11,134 nt of DNA, taken from assembly GCA_027026055.1 (NCBI GenBank), contig JALVPA010000148.1, positions 1 to 11,134 of the forward strand, in the 5' to 3' direction. Positions within the stretch are counted from its first letter, which is position 1, and the number at the start of each line of letters is the position of its first letter. Made by a program: the position numbers and the translations under genes. Under the pieces are notes generated by a model. That model had not been told where the DNA came from. It saw only the letters and a program-made list of their open reading frames with translations, and ran no database searches. The stretch is from Campylobacteraceae bacterium (GTDB taxonomy: Bacteria > Campylobacterota > Campylobacteria > Campylobacterales > Sulfurovaceae). This document shows positions 6,333-11,134 of this stretch, in pieces.

Positions 6333-7544
6333 GTGAAGCGTTTCGCATATGCGATTTTTTGTACGGCGGCGTTAATATGGCAATCCGCCGCTTTGTATGC
6401 GCAGAGCCTCGAATCGGTACTCTCTCCCGAGAAGCGCAAACTTTTCGAGTACGATTTGCAACGTAACGAATATGAGAGCGACAAGCTCTCGAAAAGCTGG
6501 ATCTCTCCGATTATGCTGCGGTACGATCGCAGTTATACGACGCAGTTTCCCGGAAAAACCGTTCGCACGGACAACTTCAGCGTTACGATAGATCAGCCGA
6601 TTTTTCGCTCGGGCGGGATTTACAATGCCGTCAAATACGCATCGCAAACGCGTTTGGCAAATCGCGCCGGTATCGTGTTGCAAAAGCGACTGATGATCGC
6701 CGATGCGGTACGAATACTCTTCGAATTGCGCAAAAACAAATTGCAACAAGAGCGTCTTAAGTATCAAATAAAAAACGATGAGATCGATATCCGCCAAAAG
6801 CGCGATCGCTATGAAGCGGGCGTACTGGACAGCAGTTTTTTGGATCAGGCGATATTGGCGAAAAGCAGAGACGAAACGGCGTTGTTGGAGTTGCGTTTTG
6901 CGCGTACGGAGTTGCTGCAACGTTTTCGTTTGCTTAGCGATAAAGATCCCGAAAGCTTTACATTACCCAGATTGACGCTGGTGTCGAAAAAAACGTACAC
7001 CTCGCACAATCTCGAATTGCAGCGGCAACGTTACGTCGAGAGACAAAAACGCTACTACAGTCGTATGACGCTGGCGAAGTATCTTCCCTCGGTGTCGCTA
7101 AACGGAAGATATAGCGACGGAGATTTGAATCCGCTATGGGCGAGTGCACCCATTAAAGAGCGTTATTACATTTACGGTATCGGCGTTTCGATGCCGCTGG
7201 ATATCAACAGCTACGACGACGTGCAATCGGCGCGTATCGAAATGCTCAAAGCCCAAACCGAGACGATCGAAAAACGCAAAGCGGTTGACGAAGAGTACGA
7301 TTGGATCGTCAATGCCTTGGCGATACTGGACAAAAAAATCGCTTTGGCAAAAAAAGATGTCGCACTCTATCGCAATCTTTACAAAGTGACCGCCAATTTG
7401 GCGAAAGCGGGCGAAAAGACGCCGCTTGATGCGGAGGTGATGCGCAATACGCTGCATATGCGTCGTCTCGACAAAGCGATTTACGAAATCGACAAACAAA
7501 TCAAACTTCTTTATCTCTATGTACGGACGGAACATGCGATTTAG
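6333..7544 (+). CDS. TolC-like outer-membrane channel protein
   Basis: Outer-membrane efflux proteins form trimeric channels across the outer membrane and periplasm and dock with periplasmic adaptors. The 403 residues begin with a signal peptide (about 1-23, ending ALYA-Q). Two beta segments are recognisable: PIMLRYDRSYTTQF...VTIDQPIFRSGG (about 58-95), and LPSVSLNGRYSDGD...YYIYGIGVSMPL (about 250-290). Long amphipathic helices surround them (about 96-215 and 300-395), the usual alternation of the TolC family. The start is GTG at 6333, supported by AAGGA at 6321-6325 with proper spacing and by the signal peptide that follows. Only four bases separate it from the aminotransferase gene, so it is almost certainly cotranscribed. 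The adaptor at 2105 could be its partner; that is inference. No pump adjoins it. Confidence 0.88.
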   Translation: MKRFAYAIFCTAALIWQSAALYAQSLESVLSPEKRKLFEYDLQRNEYESDKLSKSWISPIMLRYDRSYTTQFPGKTVRTDNFSVTIDQPIFRSGGIYNAVKYASQTRLANRAGIVLQKRLMIADAVRILFELRKNKLQQERLKYQIKNDEIDIRQKRDRYEAGVLDSSFLDQAILAKSRDETALLELRFARTELLQRFRLLSDKDPESFTLPRLTLVSKKTYTSHNLELQRQRYVERQKRYYSRMTLAKYLPSVSLNGRYSDGDLNPLWASAPIKERYYIYGIGVSMPLDINSYDDVQSARIEMLKAQTETIEKRKAVDEEYDWIVNALAILDKKIALAKKDVALYRNLYKVTANLAKAGEKTPLDAEVMRNTLHMRRLDKAIYEIDKQIKLLYLYVRTEHAI

Positions 7545-8526
7545 CGAGTATATGAACGAGTGGCTCTACGGCGAAGGCGGCTATTATCGTCGATTCGACG
7601 AGATAGGAAAATCGGGCGATTTTTATACGGCGGTAAGTACCAGCGCCTTTTTCGGCGCGAGTATCGCCAACTTTTTGTGGGGAATGATAGAAAAAGGCGA
7701 TATTCCGAGGGATGCGTGGCTTGTCGAAGTGGGCGCACATCGCGGATACCTGATCGCCGATATGATTCGGTGGCTTTATACCTGCGATCCCTCGCTGATA
7801 GAAACGATGCGTTTCGGTATCGTAGAACGACAACCCGAGGTGCAAGCGGCACAAAAAGCCTATCTAAAGTCTCAATTCGGCGACGATGTGACGGTGAGGC
7901 ATTTTACCGATCTTTCGGAAATCGGCGGCGAATACGGGTTTGTCGTCGCCAACGAAATTTTCGACGCCTTTCCTTGCGAGCTCTATATGGAAGGGAAAAT
8001 GGCGGAGGTGCAAGCGCATCGTATCTTTTGGCGCGAAGCGCCCGAAGAGATGCGCTTATGGGCGCAATTTCACCGTCTTGAAAAAGGTGAGATCGCCGTC
8101 GGGTATGAAGATTTCGCCGCTTCGATGGCAAAAGGGTTTAAAGCATGCGATTTCGTTACCTTCGATTACGGTGAAAAGTATGTACGCAACGACTTTTCGA
8201 TACGACTTTACAGCAAACACGAGACTTTTCCGCTTTTTGACGAAGCGGTCGATTTGAAAGCCTCTTTTCGGCGAGACGATATCACTTACGACGTCAACTT
8301 CACCCATGTGGCGGAAGCTTTTGTCGAAGTGGGATTTGAGGAAGTTGCTTATGAAACGCAAGCGCGCGCATTGGTGCGTTTCGGCATTATCGACATTCTC
8401 GAACGCTATGCCAAACAAGCGACACAAGCGGCTTATCTACGTGAAGCAGGAAAGATAAAAACGTTGCTTTCGCCCACGATCATGGGGGATCGGTTTAAGA
8501 TGATACATTTGAGAAGTAGAAATTAG
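7534..8526 (+). CDS. SAM-dependent methyltransferase, MidA/NDUFAF7-like (COG1565)
   Basis: The mitochondrial relative NDUFAF7 (MidA) dimethylates an arginine of the 49-kDa complex I subunit during assembly, so NuoD is a plausible bacterial target; this is inference. The 330-residue protein shows the family's N-terminal GDFYTAVSTSAFFG (28-41) and a SAM-binding motif LVEVGAHRGYLIADMI (63-78). VVANEIFDAFPCEL (137-150), equivalent to the family's NE-x-x-DA-x-P, and TFDYGEKY further on also fit. Motif I reads GAHRG where GAGxG is usual. The start at 7534 (MRFSEYMNEWLYGEGGYY) is preferred over an ATG at 7519 because relatives begin close to this sequence; it overlaps the TolC-like gene by 11 bases. 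The stop TAG at 8524-8526 lies inside a TAGAAAT tandem repeat, so the last residues (RSRN) are repeat-derived. Confidence 0.87.
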   Translation: MRFSEYMNEWLYGEGGYYRRFDEIGKSGDFYTAVSTSAFFGASIANFLWGMIEKGDIPRDAWLVEVGAHRGYLIADMIRWLYTCDPSLIETMRFGIVERQPEVQAAQKAYLKSQFGDDVTVRHFTDLSEIGGEYGFVVANEIFDAFPCELYMEGKMAEVQAHRIFWREAPEEMRLWAQFHRLEKGEIAVGYEDFAASMAKGFKACDFVTFDYGEKYVRNDFSIRLYSKHETFPLFDEAVDLKASFRRDDITYDVNFTHVAEAFVEVGFEEVAYETQARALVRFGIIDILERYAKQATQAAYLREAGKIKTLLSPTIMGDRFKMIHLRSRN

Positions 8527-8537
8527 AAATTAGAAAT
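8517..8537 (+). repeat. TAGAAAT tandem repeat, three exact units
   Basis: Three perfect 7-base units run across the end of the methyltransferase gene. The first codes for its last residues, the second supplies the TAG stop, and the third is non-coding. The period equals that of the AGTGAAG arrays that follow, so it probably belongs to the same repeat locus. Confidence 0.9.
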
Positions 8538-8540
8538 GAT

Positions 8541-8562
8541 GGAGGCGGGACTTCAGTCCCGC
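8541..8562. repeat. Hairpin repeat copy 1 of 3
   Basis: GGAG is followed by the inverted repeat GCGGGACT-TC-AGTCCCGC (8545-8562), a perfect palindrome that would form a 7-8 bp GC-rich stem, then AATAGAG. It may end transcription from the argD operon, but no T run follows, so it is better described as a REP-like element. The same 22 bases recur exactly at copy 3. Confidence 0.9.
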
Positions 8563-8567
8563 AATAG

Positions 8568-8605
8568 AGTGAAGAGTGAAGAGTGAAGAATGAAAAGTGA
8601 GAAGT
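8568..8605. repeat. AGTGAAG heptamer array 1
   Basis: Three exact AGTGAAG units are followed by the variants AATGAAA and AGTGAGA and a partial AGT. The array starts directly after hairpin copy 1. It is non-coding on both strands as far as I can see. Confidence 0.85.
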
Positions 8606-8608
8606 TTT

Positions 8609-8630
8609 GGAGGCGGGGTTTTAACCCCGC
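8609..8630. repeat. Hairpin repeat copy 2 of 3, covarying stem
   Basis: GGAG is followed by GCGGGGTT-TT-AACCCCGC (8613-8630). Compared with copies 1 and 3, two stem positions on each side have changed together (A-T to G-C and C-G to T-A), so the palindrome is kept although the sequence differs. The flanks GGAG and AATATAG are also kept. Confidence 0.9.
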
Positions 8631-8635
8631 AATAT

Positions 8636-8670
8636 AGTGAAAAGTTAAGAGTGAAGAGTGAAGAGTGAAA
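8636..8670. repeat. AGTGAAG heptamer array 2
   Basis: Five consecutive 7-base units: AGTGAAA, AGTTAAG, AGTGAAG, AGTGAAG, AGTGAAA. They follow hairpin copy 2 at the same distance as array 1 follows copy 1. About 50 bases of unremarkable sequence (8671-8721) separate this from copy 3. Confidence 0.85.
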
Positions 8671-8721
8671 AATGGTGGATGATGAGATAAGGTATGATTC
8701 GAATGGGGAATGAGTAATTGG

Positions 8722-8743
8722 GGAGGCGGGACTTCAGTCCCGC
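8722..8743. repeat. Hairpin repeat copy 3 of 3
   Basis: It is identical to copy 1 over GGAG plus the palindrome GCGGGACT-TC-AGTCCCGC (8726-8743), and is followed by AATATAG as in copy 2. Confidence 0.9.
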
Positions 8744-8748
8744 AATAT

Positions 8749-8769
8749 AGCGAAGAGAGAAGAGTGAAT
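8749..8769. repeat. Degenerate heptamer array 3
   Basis: Three 7-base units, AGCGAAG, AGAGAAG and AGTGAAT, follow hairpin copy 3. With the other arrays this accounts for most of the gene-free stretch 8527-8804; no coding sequence or RNA gene is seen in it. Confidence 0.7.
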
Positions 8770-8789
8770 AGTTTCGGTAGGGTGCGAAT

Positions 8790-8826
8790 TGAAAAAAAGT
8801 GTTTCTATTGCATCGAACGCAATAGA
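8790..8826 (-). terminator. Terminator-like hairpin at the end of the lipoprotein gene
   Basis: On the minus strand TCTATTGC (8826-8819) pairs with GCAATAGA (8811-8804) around a 7-base loop, and a run of seven T (8798-8792) follows after five bases. The stem is AT-rich and the T run slightly distant, so efficiency is uncertain. The hairpin contains the lipoprotein stop codon. Confidence 0.45.
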
Positions 8827-9191
8827 GCGCAGCGTTTGAGTGCGCCCGCTTCGCCGCCGAGCATTTCGGTATAGCGTTTGAACTTCTCTTCGCCTATCAT
8901 CGAGACACATTCCGCTTTATCGACGGTAGGCAGGGATGTTTGTGTCGGTGTTGAAGAGGCATGATTTTGCGTATCGGTATCGGGATACATATATTCGGGC
9001 GAGAAGTTGTCGTCTTGTACTTCTTTGACGGGGTAGTGCGGCCGCGATTGTGGCGCCGCCGGTGTCGGTTTGACGGGTTTGCGTACTTTTTTCGGTGGAT
9101 AGCGATAGGTTGGTAACGTGACGTTTTTTGTACAGCCGTTTAACCAGAAAAAGAGGACAATCGATAAAAATGTTACGGCGGTTTTTTTCAT
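8805..9191 (-). CDS. Small lipoprotein with conserved-looking C-terminal segment
   Basis: The 128-residue protein has a classic lipoprotein signal: MKK, a hydrophobic stretch and the lipobox LNGC with C20 as the lipidated residue. A proline/threonine-rich, probably unfolded linker (about 28-90) follows. The compact C-terminal part (about 93-128, AECVSMIGEEKFKRYTEMLG then GEAGALKRCALLRSMQ) has two cysteines, C95 and C121, that could form a disulfide. This suggests a tethered small domain in the periplasm. I do not recognise a named family. It starts 12 bases after the acpS stop with an AAAAGGA ribosome site in the gap, so it is likely in the same transcript. Its stop lies inside a terminator-like hairpin. 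Confidence 0.85.
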   Translation of the reverse strand: MKKTAVTFLSIVLFFWLNGCTKNVTLPTYRYPPKKVRKPVKPTPAAPQSRPHYPVKEVQDDNFSPEYMYPDTDTQNHASSTPTQTSLPTVDKAECVSMIGEEKFKRYTEMLGGEAGALKRCALLRSMQ

Positions 9192-9203
9192 TCGTATATC
9201 CTT

Positions 9204-9554
9204 TTAGAAAATAACGGCGACCACGGCGATGGCAAATCCTCCGTCGTGGCTAATCGAAAGCGAGGTATCGCGATAAGGGTAGTTTGCTTTCGCCTTGTCG
9301 GAGAGCGAAAAGTAGGGTGCGCCTTTGTCGGTTTTTCGGATTTCGATATCGTGAAATCCCATTTGCGCACCGATACCGCATCCGAACGCTTTGGCCACAG
9401 CCTCTTTGGCCGCCCAAAATCCGGCTAATGTTTCGTCGCTATGTACCAGTTCGATTTCTCTCGGAGAGAGAATACGTTGTTCGAAATCTTTTCCGAAACG
9501 TTTTCGAAGTTTGGAGATACGGGCGATTTGGATAATATCGGTGCCTACTTTCAT
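9204..9554 (-). CDS. acpS: Holo-[acyl-carrier-protein] synthase
   Basis: AcpS transfers the 4'-phosphopantetheine arm from coenzyme A to a serine of acyl carrier protein, making it active for fatty-acid synthesis in the cytoplasm. The 116-residue length is typical. The metal- and CoA-binding motif GTDIIQI has D6 near the N-terminus. The second signature FWAAKEAVAKAFG holds E51, the other Mg2+ ligand. The usual SISHD (99-103... HD at 103-104) and a hydrophobic final strand (FAIAVVAVIF) complete the fold. No clear ribosome site precedes ATG 9554, which suggests translation depends on the upstream gene or a weak site. It follows the response regulator by 39 bases and precedes a lipoprotein gene by 12. 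Confidence 0.96.
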   Translation of the reverse strand: MKVGTDIIQIARISKLRKRFGKDFEQRILSPREIELVHSDETLAGFWAAKEAVAKAFGCGIGAQMGFHDIEIRKTDKGAPYFSLSDKAKANYPYRDTSLSISHDGGFAIAVVAVIF

Positions 9555-9567
9555 AGATGACAGTGTA

Positions 9568-9589
9568 GCACAAAAGTGCGTTTTTGTGC
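9568..9589. other. Inverted repeat between the response regulator and acpS
   Basis: GCACAAAA (9568-9575) and TTTTGTGC (9582-9589) are perfect 8-base arms around a 6-base loop. The element lies just after the response-regulator stop and 13 bases before the acpS start. No T run follows on the minus strand, so it is a poor intrinsic terminator. An operator or an mRNA stability or attenuation hairpin would fit. Confidence 0.5.
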
Positions 9590-9593
9590 AATA

Positions 9594-10283
9594 TCACTCG
9601 TTAGTGATGCGATACCCGAGAGCGTAGCTGTTTTCGATCAGCTTATAAGGACGATTGGTTTCGGCGGCGACTTTTTTGTTGATGCGATAGATGAGTTGGA
9701 TCAGTTTGTTGTTGTGAGATTCGTCGGGAATTTCGTCTTCCCATATGTGATAAATGAGCGCATCGCTCGATACATAACGGTTGAGATGATCGATAAGAAA
9801 GGTGACGGCTTGTTTCTCTTTTTTGGTAAGTTTGAGAAGCTTGTTTTCGAATACAAGAGATTCTCGCGTACTGTCCCATTTTAAAAAGTCGGTGAGTTGG
9901 ATATCTTGATGTACCGATAGTCGGGAAATGATGCTTTCTAAGAGCGTAGTGAGTTTTTGTATATTGACCGGTTTGACCAAATACTCTTCAAGTTTTAACG
10001 GAATCGCCTGTTTAAGCTCCTCTTTTTCGTCATGAGCGGTTAAAACGACAATCGGTGTATCGGGGTCGTTTTTACGGATTTGGCGTATCACTTCGAAACC
10101 GTTGATGATTGGCATATAATTGTCTATCAAAATAATATCGGGTTGTTTTTTACGGTAAAGTTCGAGCGCCGCTTTTCCGTTTTGCGCAAGGTAAACCTCG
10201 GAGAACATTCCCTTGAGAATGAGCGCCATATTTTCCAATGCTATCGGATCGTCCTCGACATATAAAATGCGGAAATTATACAT
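9594..10283 (-). CDS. OmpR/PhoB-family DNA-binding response regulator
   Basis: This is a two-component regulator: a receiver domain takes phosphate from a sensor kinase and a winged helix-turn-helix binds promoter DNA. The start at 10283 (MYNFRILYVEDDP) is preferred to an upstream in-frame ATG at 10331 because GGGAGGT lies just before it and receiver domains begin here; this gives 229 residues. The receiver (about 1-120) has the acidic pair D11-D12, phospho-acceptor D54 (IILIDNYMP), T82 (VVLTAHD) and K104 (YLVKPV). The C-terminal domain (about 140-229) has the OmpR-type pattern, with LLKLTKKEKQAVTFLIDH, a recognition-helix region around SHNNKLIQLIYRINKK and the closing wing YALGYRI. No kinase gene adjoins it, so the partner and targets are unknown. 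Confidence 0.93.
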   Translation of the reverse strand: MYNFRILYVEDDPIALENMALILKGMFSEVYLAQNGKAALELYRKKQPDIILIDNYMPIINGFEVIRQIRKNDPDTPIVVLTAHDEKEELKQAIPLKLEEYLVKPVNIQKLTTLLESIISRLSVHQDIQLTDFLKWDSTRESLVFENKLLKLTKKEKQAVTFLIDHLNRYVSSDALIYHIWEDEIPDESHNNKLIQLIYRINKKVAAETNRPYKLIENSYALGYRITNE

Positions 10284-10321
10284 CGAACCGTACCTCCCTT
10301 TTTTGTATTCAAAAACCCTAC

Positions 10322-10340
10322 ATTTTATCACAATATTATA
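10322..10340 (-). promoter_or_regulatory. Promoter region of the response regulator
   Basis: On the minus strand TATAAT (10335-10340) and GATAAAAT (10322-10329) are both candidate -10 boxes, 39-57 bases before ATG 10283. They lie in an AT-rich gap after radA, so the regulator probably has its own promoter apart from any radA transcript. Which box is used cannot be told. Confidence 0.45.
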
Positions 10341-10364
10341 AAATAACTATTACAAAAAGAGAAG

Positions 10365-11134
10365 TTACATCCATTCCACGATTTTGGACACCACGTCGGC
10401 AACGTAACATTTGATTTCGGTTTTTTCCAACGGTTTGACGGGTAGGACCGCTTTCGTAAAGCCTTGAGCGGCGGCTTCTTTAAGTCTGAGAGGCAAGGAT
10501 GCCACTTCGCGAATTTCGCCCGTAAGCGAAACCTCGCCGAGAAAGAAAGTCCGACTGCTGAGCGCACGGTCGCGGTAGCTGCTCAGTATCGCCGCGATGA
10601 CCGCCACGTCGGCGGCGGGTTCGGTGATGCGGATACCGCCCGAGACGTTGACGAAAACGTCGTAGCTACCAAGCGGCAAATCGAGCTTTTTTTCCAAAAG
10701 CGCCAAAAGCATCGTCAAGCGGCTGTTGTCGTAACCGCTGCTGCTGCGTTTGGGATGACCGTAGGATTCGGCGACGAGCGCTTGGATCTCGATGACGATG
10801 GGGCGGCTGCCTTCCATGACGACGGTGAGCGCCGAACCCGCCTGAAGACGCGCTTTGGCAAAGAAACGTCCCGCCATGCTTTTGGCATCGTGCAATCCGG
10901 CTTTGTTCATTTCGAAGATGCCCACTTCGTTGGTGGAACCGAAACGGTTTTTAAAACCGCGAAGCAGTCTCAGATCGGAGTTGGTGTCGCCTTCGAAGTA
11001 GAGTACCGTATCGACCATATGTTCGAGAATACGCGGTCCGGCGATAGCGCCTTCTTTGGTGATGTGTCCGATGATAAAGACGGGAATTTGTTTTTGTTTG
11101 GCGAGTCTCATCAACTCGAAGGTAATGGTACGAA
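10365..11134 (-). CDS. radA: DNA repair protein RadA, C-terminal part (runs off the window)
   Basis: RadA (Sms) is a RecA-like DnaB-type helicase that promotes branch migration during recombinational repair. The visible frame is open to base 11134 and reads RTITFELMRLAKQKQIPVF at the edge, so the zinc finger and Walker A lie outside. Seen here are the end of the RecA-like core (FIIGHITKEGAIAGPRILEHMVDTVLYFEG), the RadA-specific KNRFG motif in LRGFKNRFGSTNEVGIFEM, and the complete Lon-protease-like C-terminal domain. That domain runs from GYDNSRLTMLLALLEKK through NVSGGIRITEPAADVAVIAA to FLGEVSLTGEIREVASLPLR. RadA lacks protease activity in this domain, which serves as a DNA-binding and oligomerising scaffold. 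The stop TAA is at 10365-10367. No strong hairpin terminator is visible after it. Confidence 0.96.
   Translation of the reverse strand, partial: RTITFELMRLAKQKQIPVFIIGHITKEGAIAGPRILEHMVDTVLYFEGDTNSDLRLLRGFKNRFGSTNEVGIFEMNKAGLHDAKSMAGRFFAKARLQAGSALTVVMEGSRPIVIEIQALVAESYGHPKRSSSGYDNSRLTMLLALLEKKLDLPLGSYDVFVNVSGGIRITEPAADVAVIAAILSSYRDRALSSRTFFLGEVSLTGEIREVASLPLRLKEAAAQGFTKAVLPVKPLEKTEIKCYVADVVSKIVEWM

Noticed and set aside
5090..6484. A 464-codon open frame on the minus strand covering the whole argD gene
   Set aside because: It lies opposite a gene with clear catalytic motifs, has no ribosome site or family motif, and has the basic, Phe/His/Arg-rich composition of a codon-bias by-product.
8517..8769. 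A CRISPR array
   Set aside because: The repeats are 7-base tandems and short palindromes without constant-length unique spacers.
10322..10336. A DnaA box or origin near TTATCACAATATTAT
   Set aside because: Only a poor match to TTATCCACA, a single occurrence, and simply part of an AT-rich promoter region.

Overview
The window looks like a chromosomal segment of a Campylobacterota (Epsilonproteobacteria) member, most likely one of the environmental sulfur/hydrogen oxidisers (Sulfurovum, Sulfurimonas or Hydrogenimonas type). This is an inference from protein style, the mix of genes, moderate GC content and promoters that show a clear TATAAT box but little recognisable -35 sequence. The genus cannot be fixed from the sequence alone.

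Layout, left to right. Bases 1-295 (minus) hold the start of a small exported protein that appears broken by an early frame change and an in-frame TAG. Bases 431-788 (plus) are the RNase P RNA gene rnpB, closed by an 11-bp P1 helix. It is followed by an exported protein of seven ~52-residue repeats, probably a beta-propeller (859-2022). Next come a periplasmic membrane-fusion (HlyD-like) protein (2105-2917) and, overlapping it by ATGA, a molybdopterin/[4Fe-4S] oxidoreductase (2914-4722). A three-helix membrane protein (4719-5018, minus) converges on the oxidoreductase.

From a divergent promoter region at 5019-5131 starts a tight three-gene operon: an ArgD-type aminotransferase (5132-6328), a TolC-like outer-membrane channel (6333-7544) and a MidA/NDUFAF7-type methyltransferase (7534-8526). 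The methyltransferase stop codon lies inside a heptamer tandem repeat. That repeat opens a gene-free stretch (8527-8804) with three copies of a strong hairpin separated by AGTGAAG-type heptamer arrays. The hairpin stems covary.

The right side is all on the minus strand: radA (partial, running off the window), an OmpR-type response regulator with no kinase beside it, acpS, and a small lipoprotein whose stop codon sits in a terminator-like hairpin.

How the genes relate. Housekeeping functions dominate: rnpB, arginine or related transamination, fatty-acid carrier activation, recombination repair, and probably complex I assembly through the MidA-like protein. The adaptor at 2105 and the TolC-like channel at 6333 could be two parts of one exporter, but no inner-membrane pump is present in the window. 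I see no tRNA, CRISPR array, insertion sequence, phage gene or recognisable defence system. The least explained items are the hairpin/heptamer repeat locus, the broken gene at the left edge, the seven-repeat exported protein, and the pairing of an adaptor protein with a cytoplasmic Mo enzyme.
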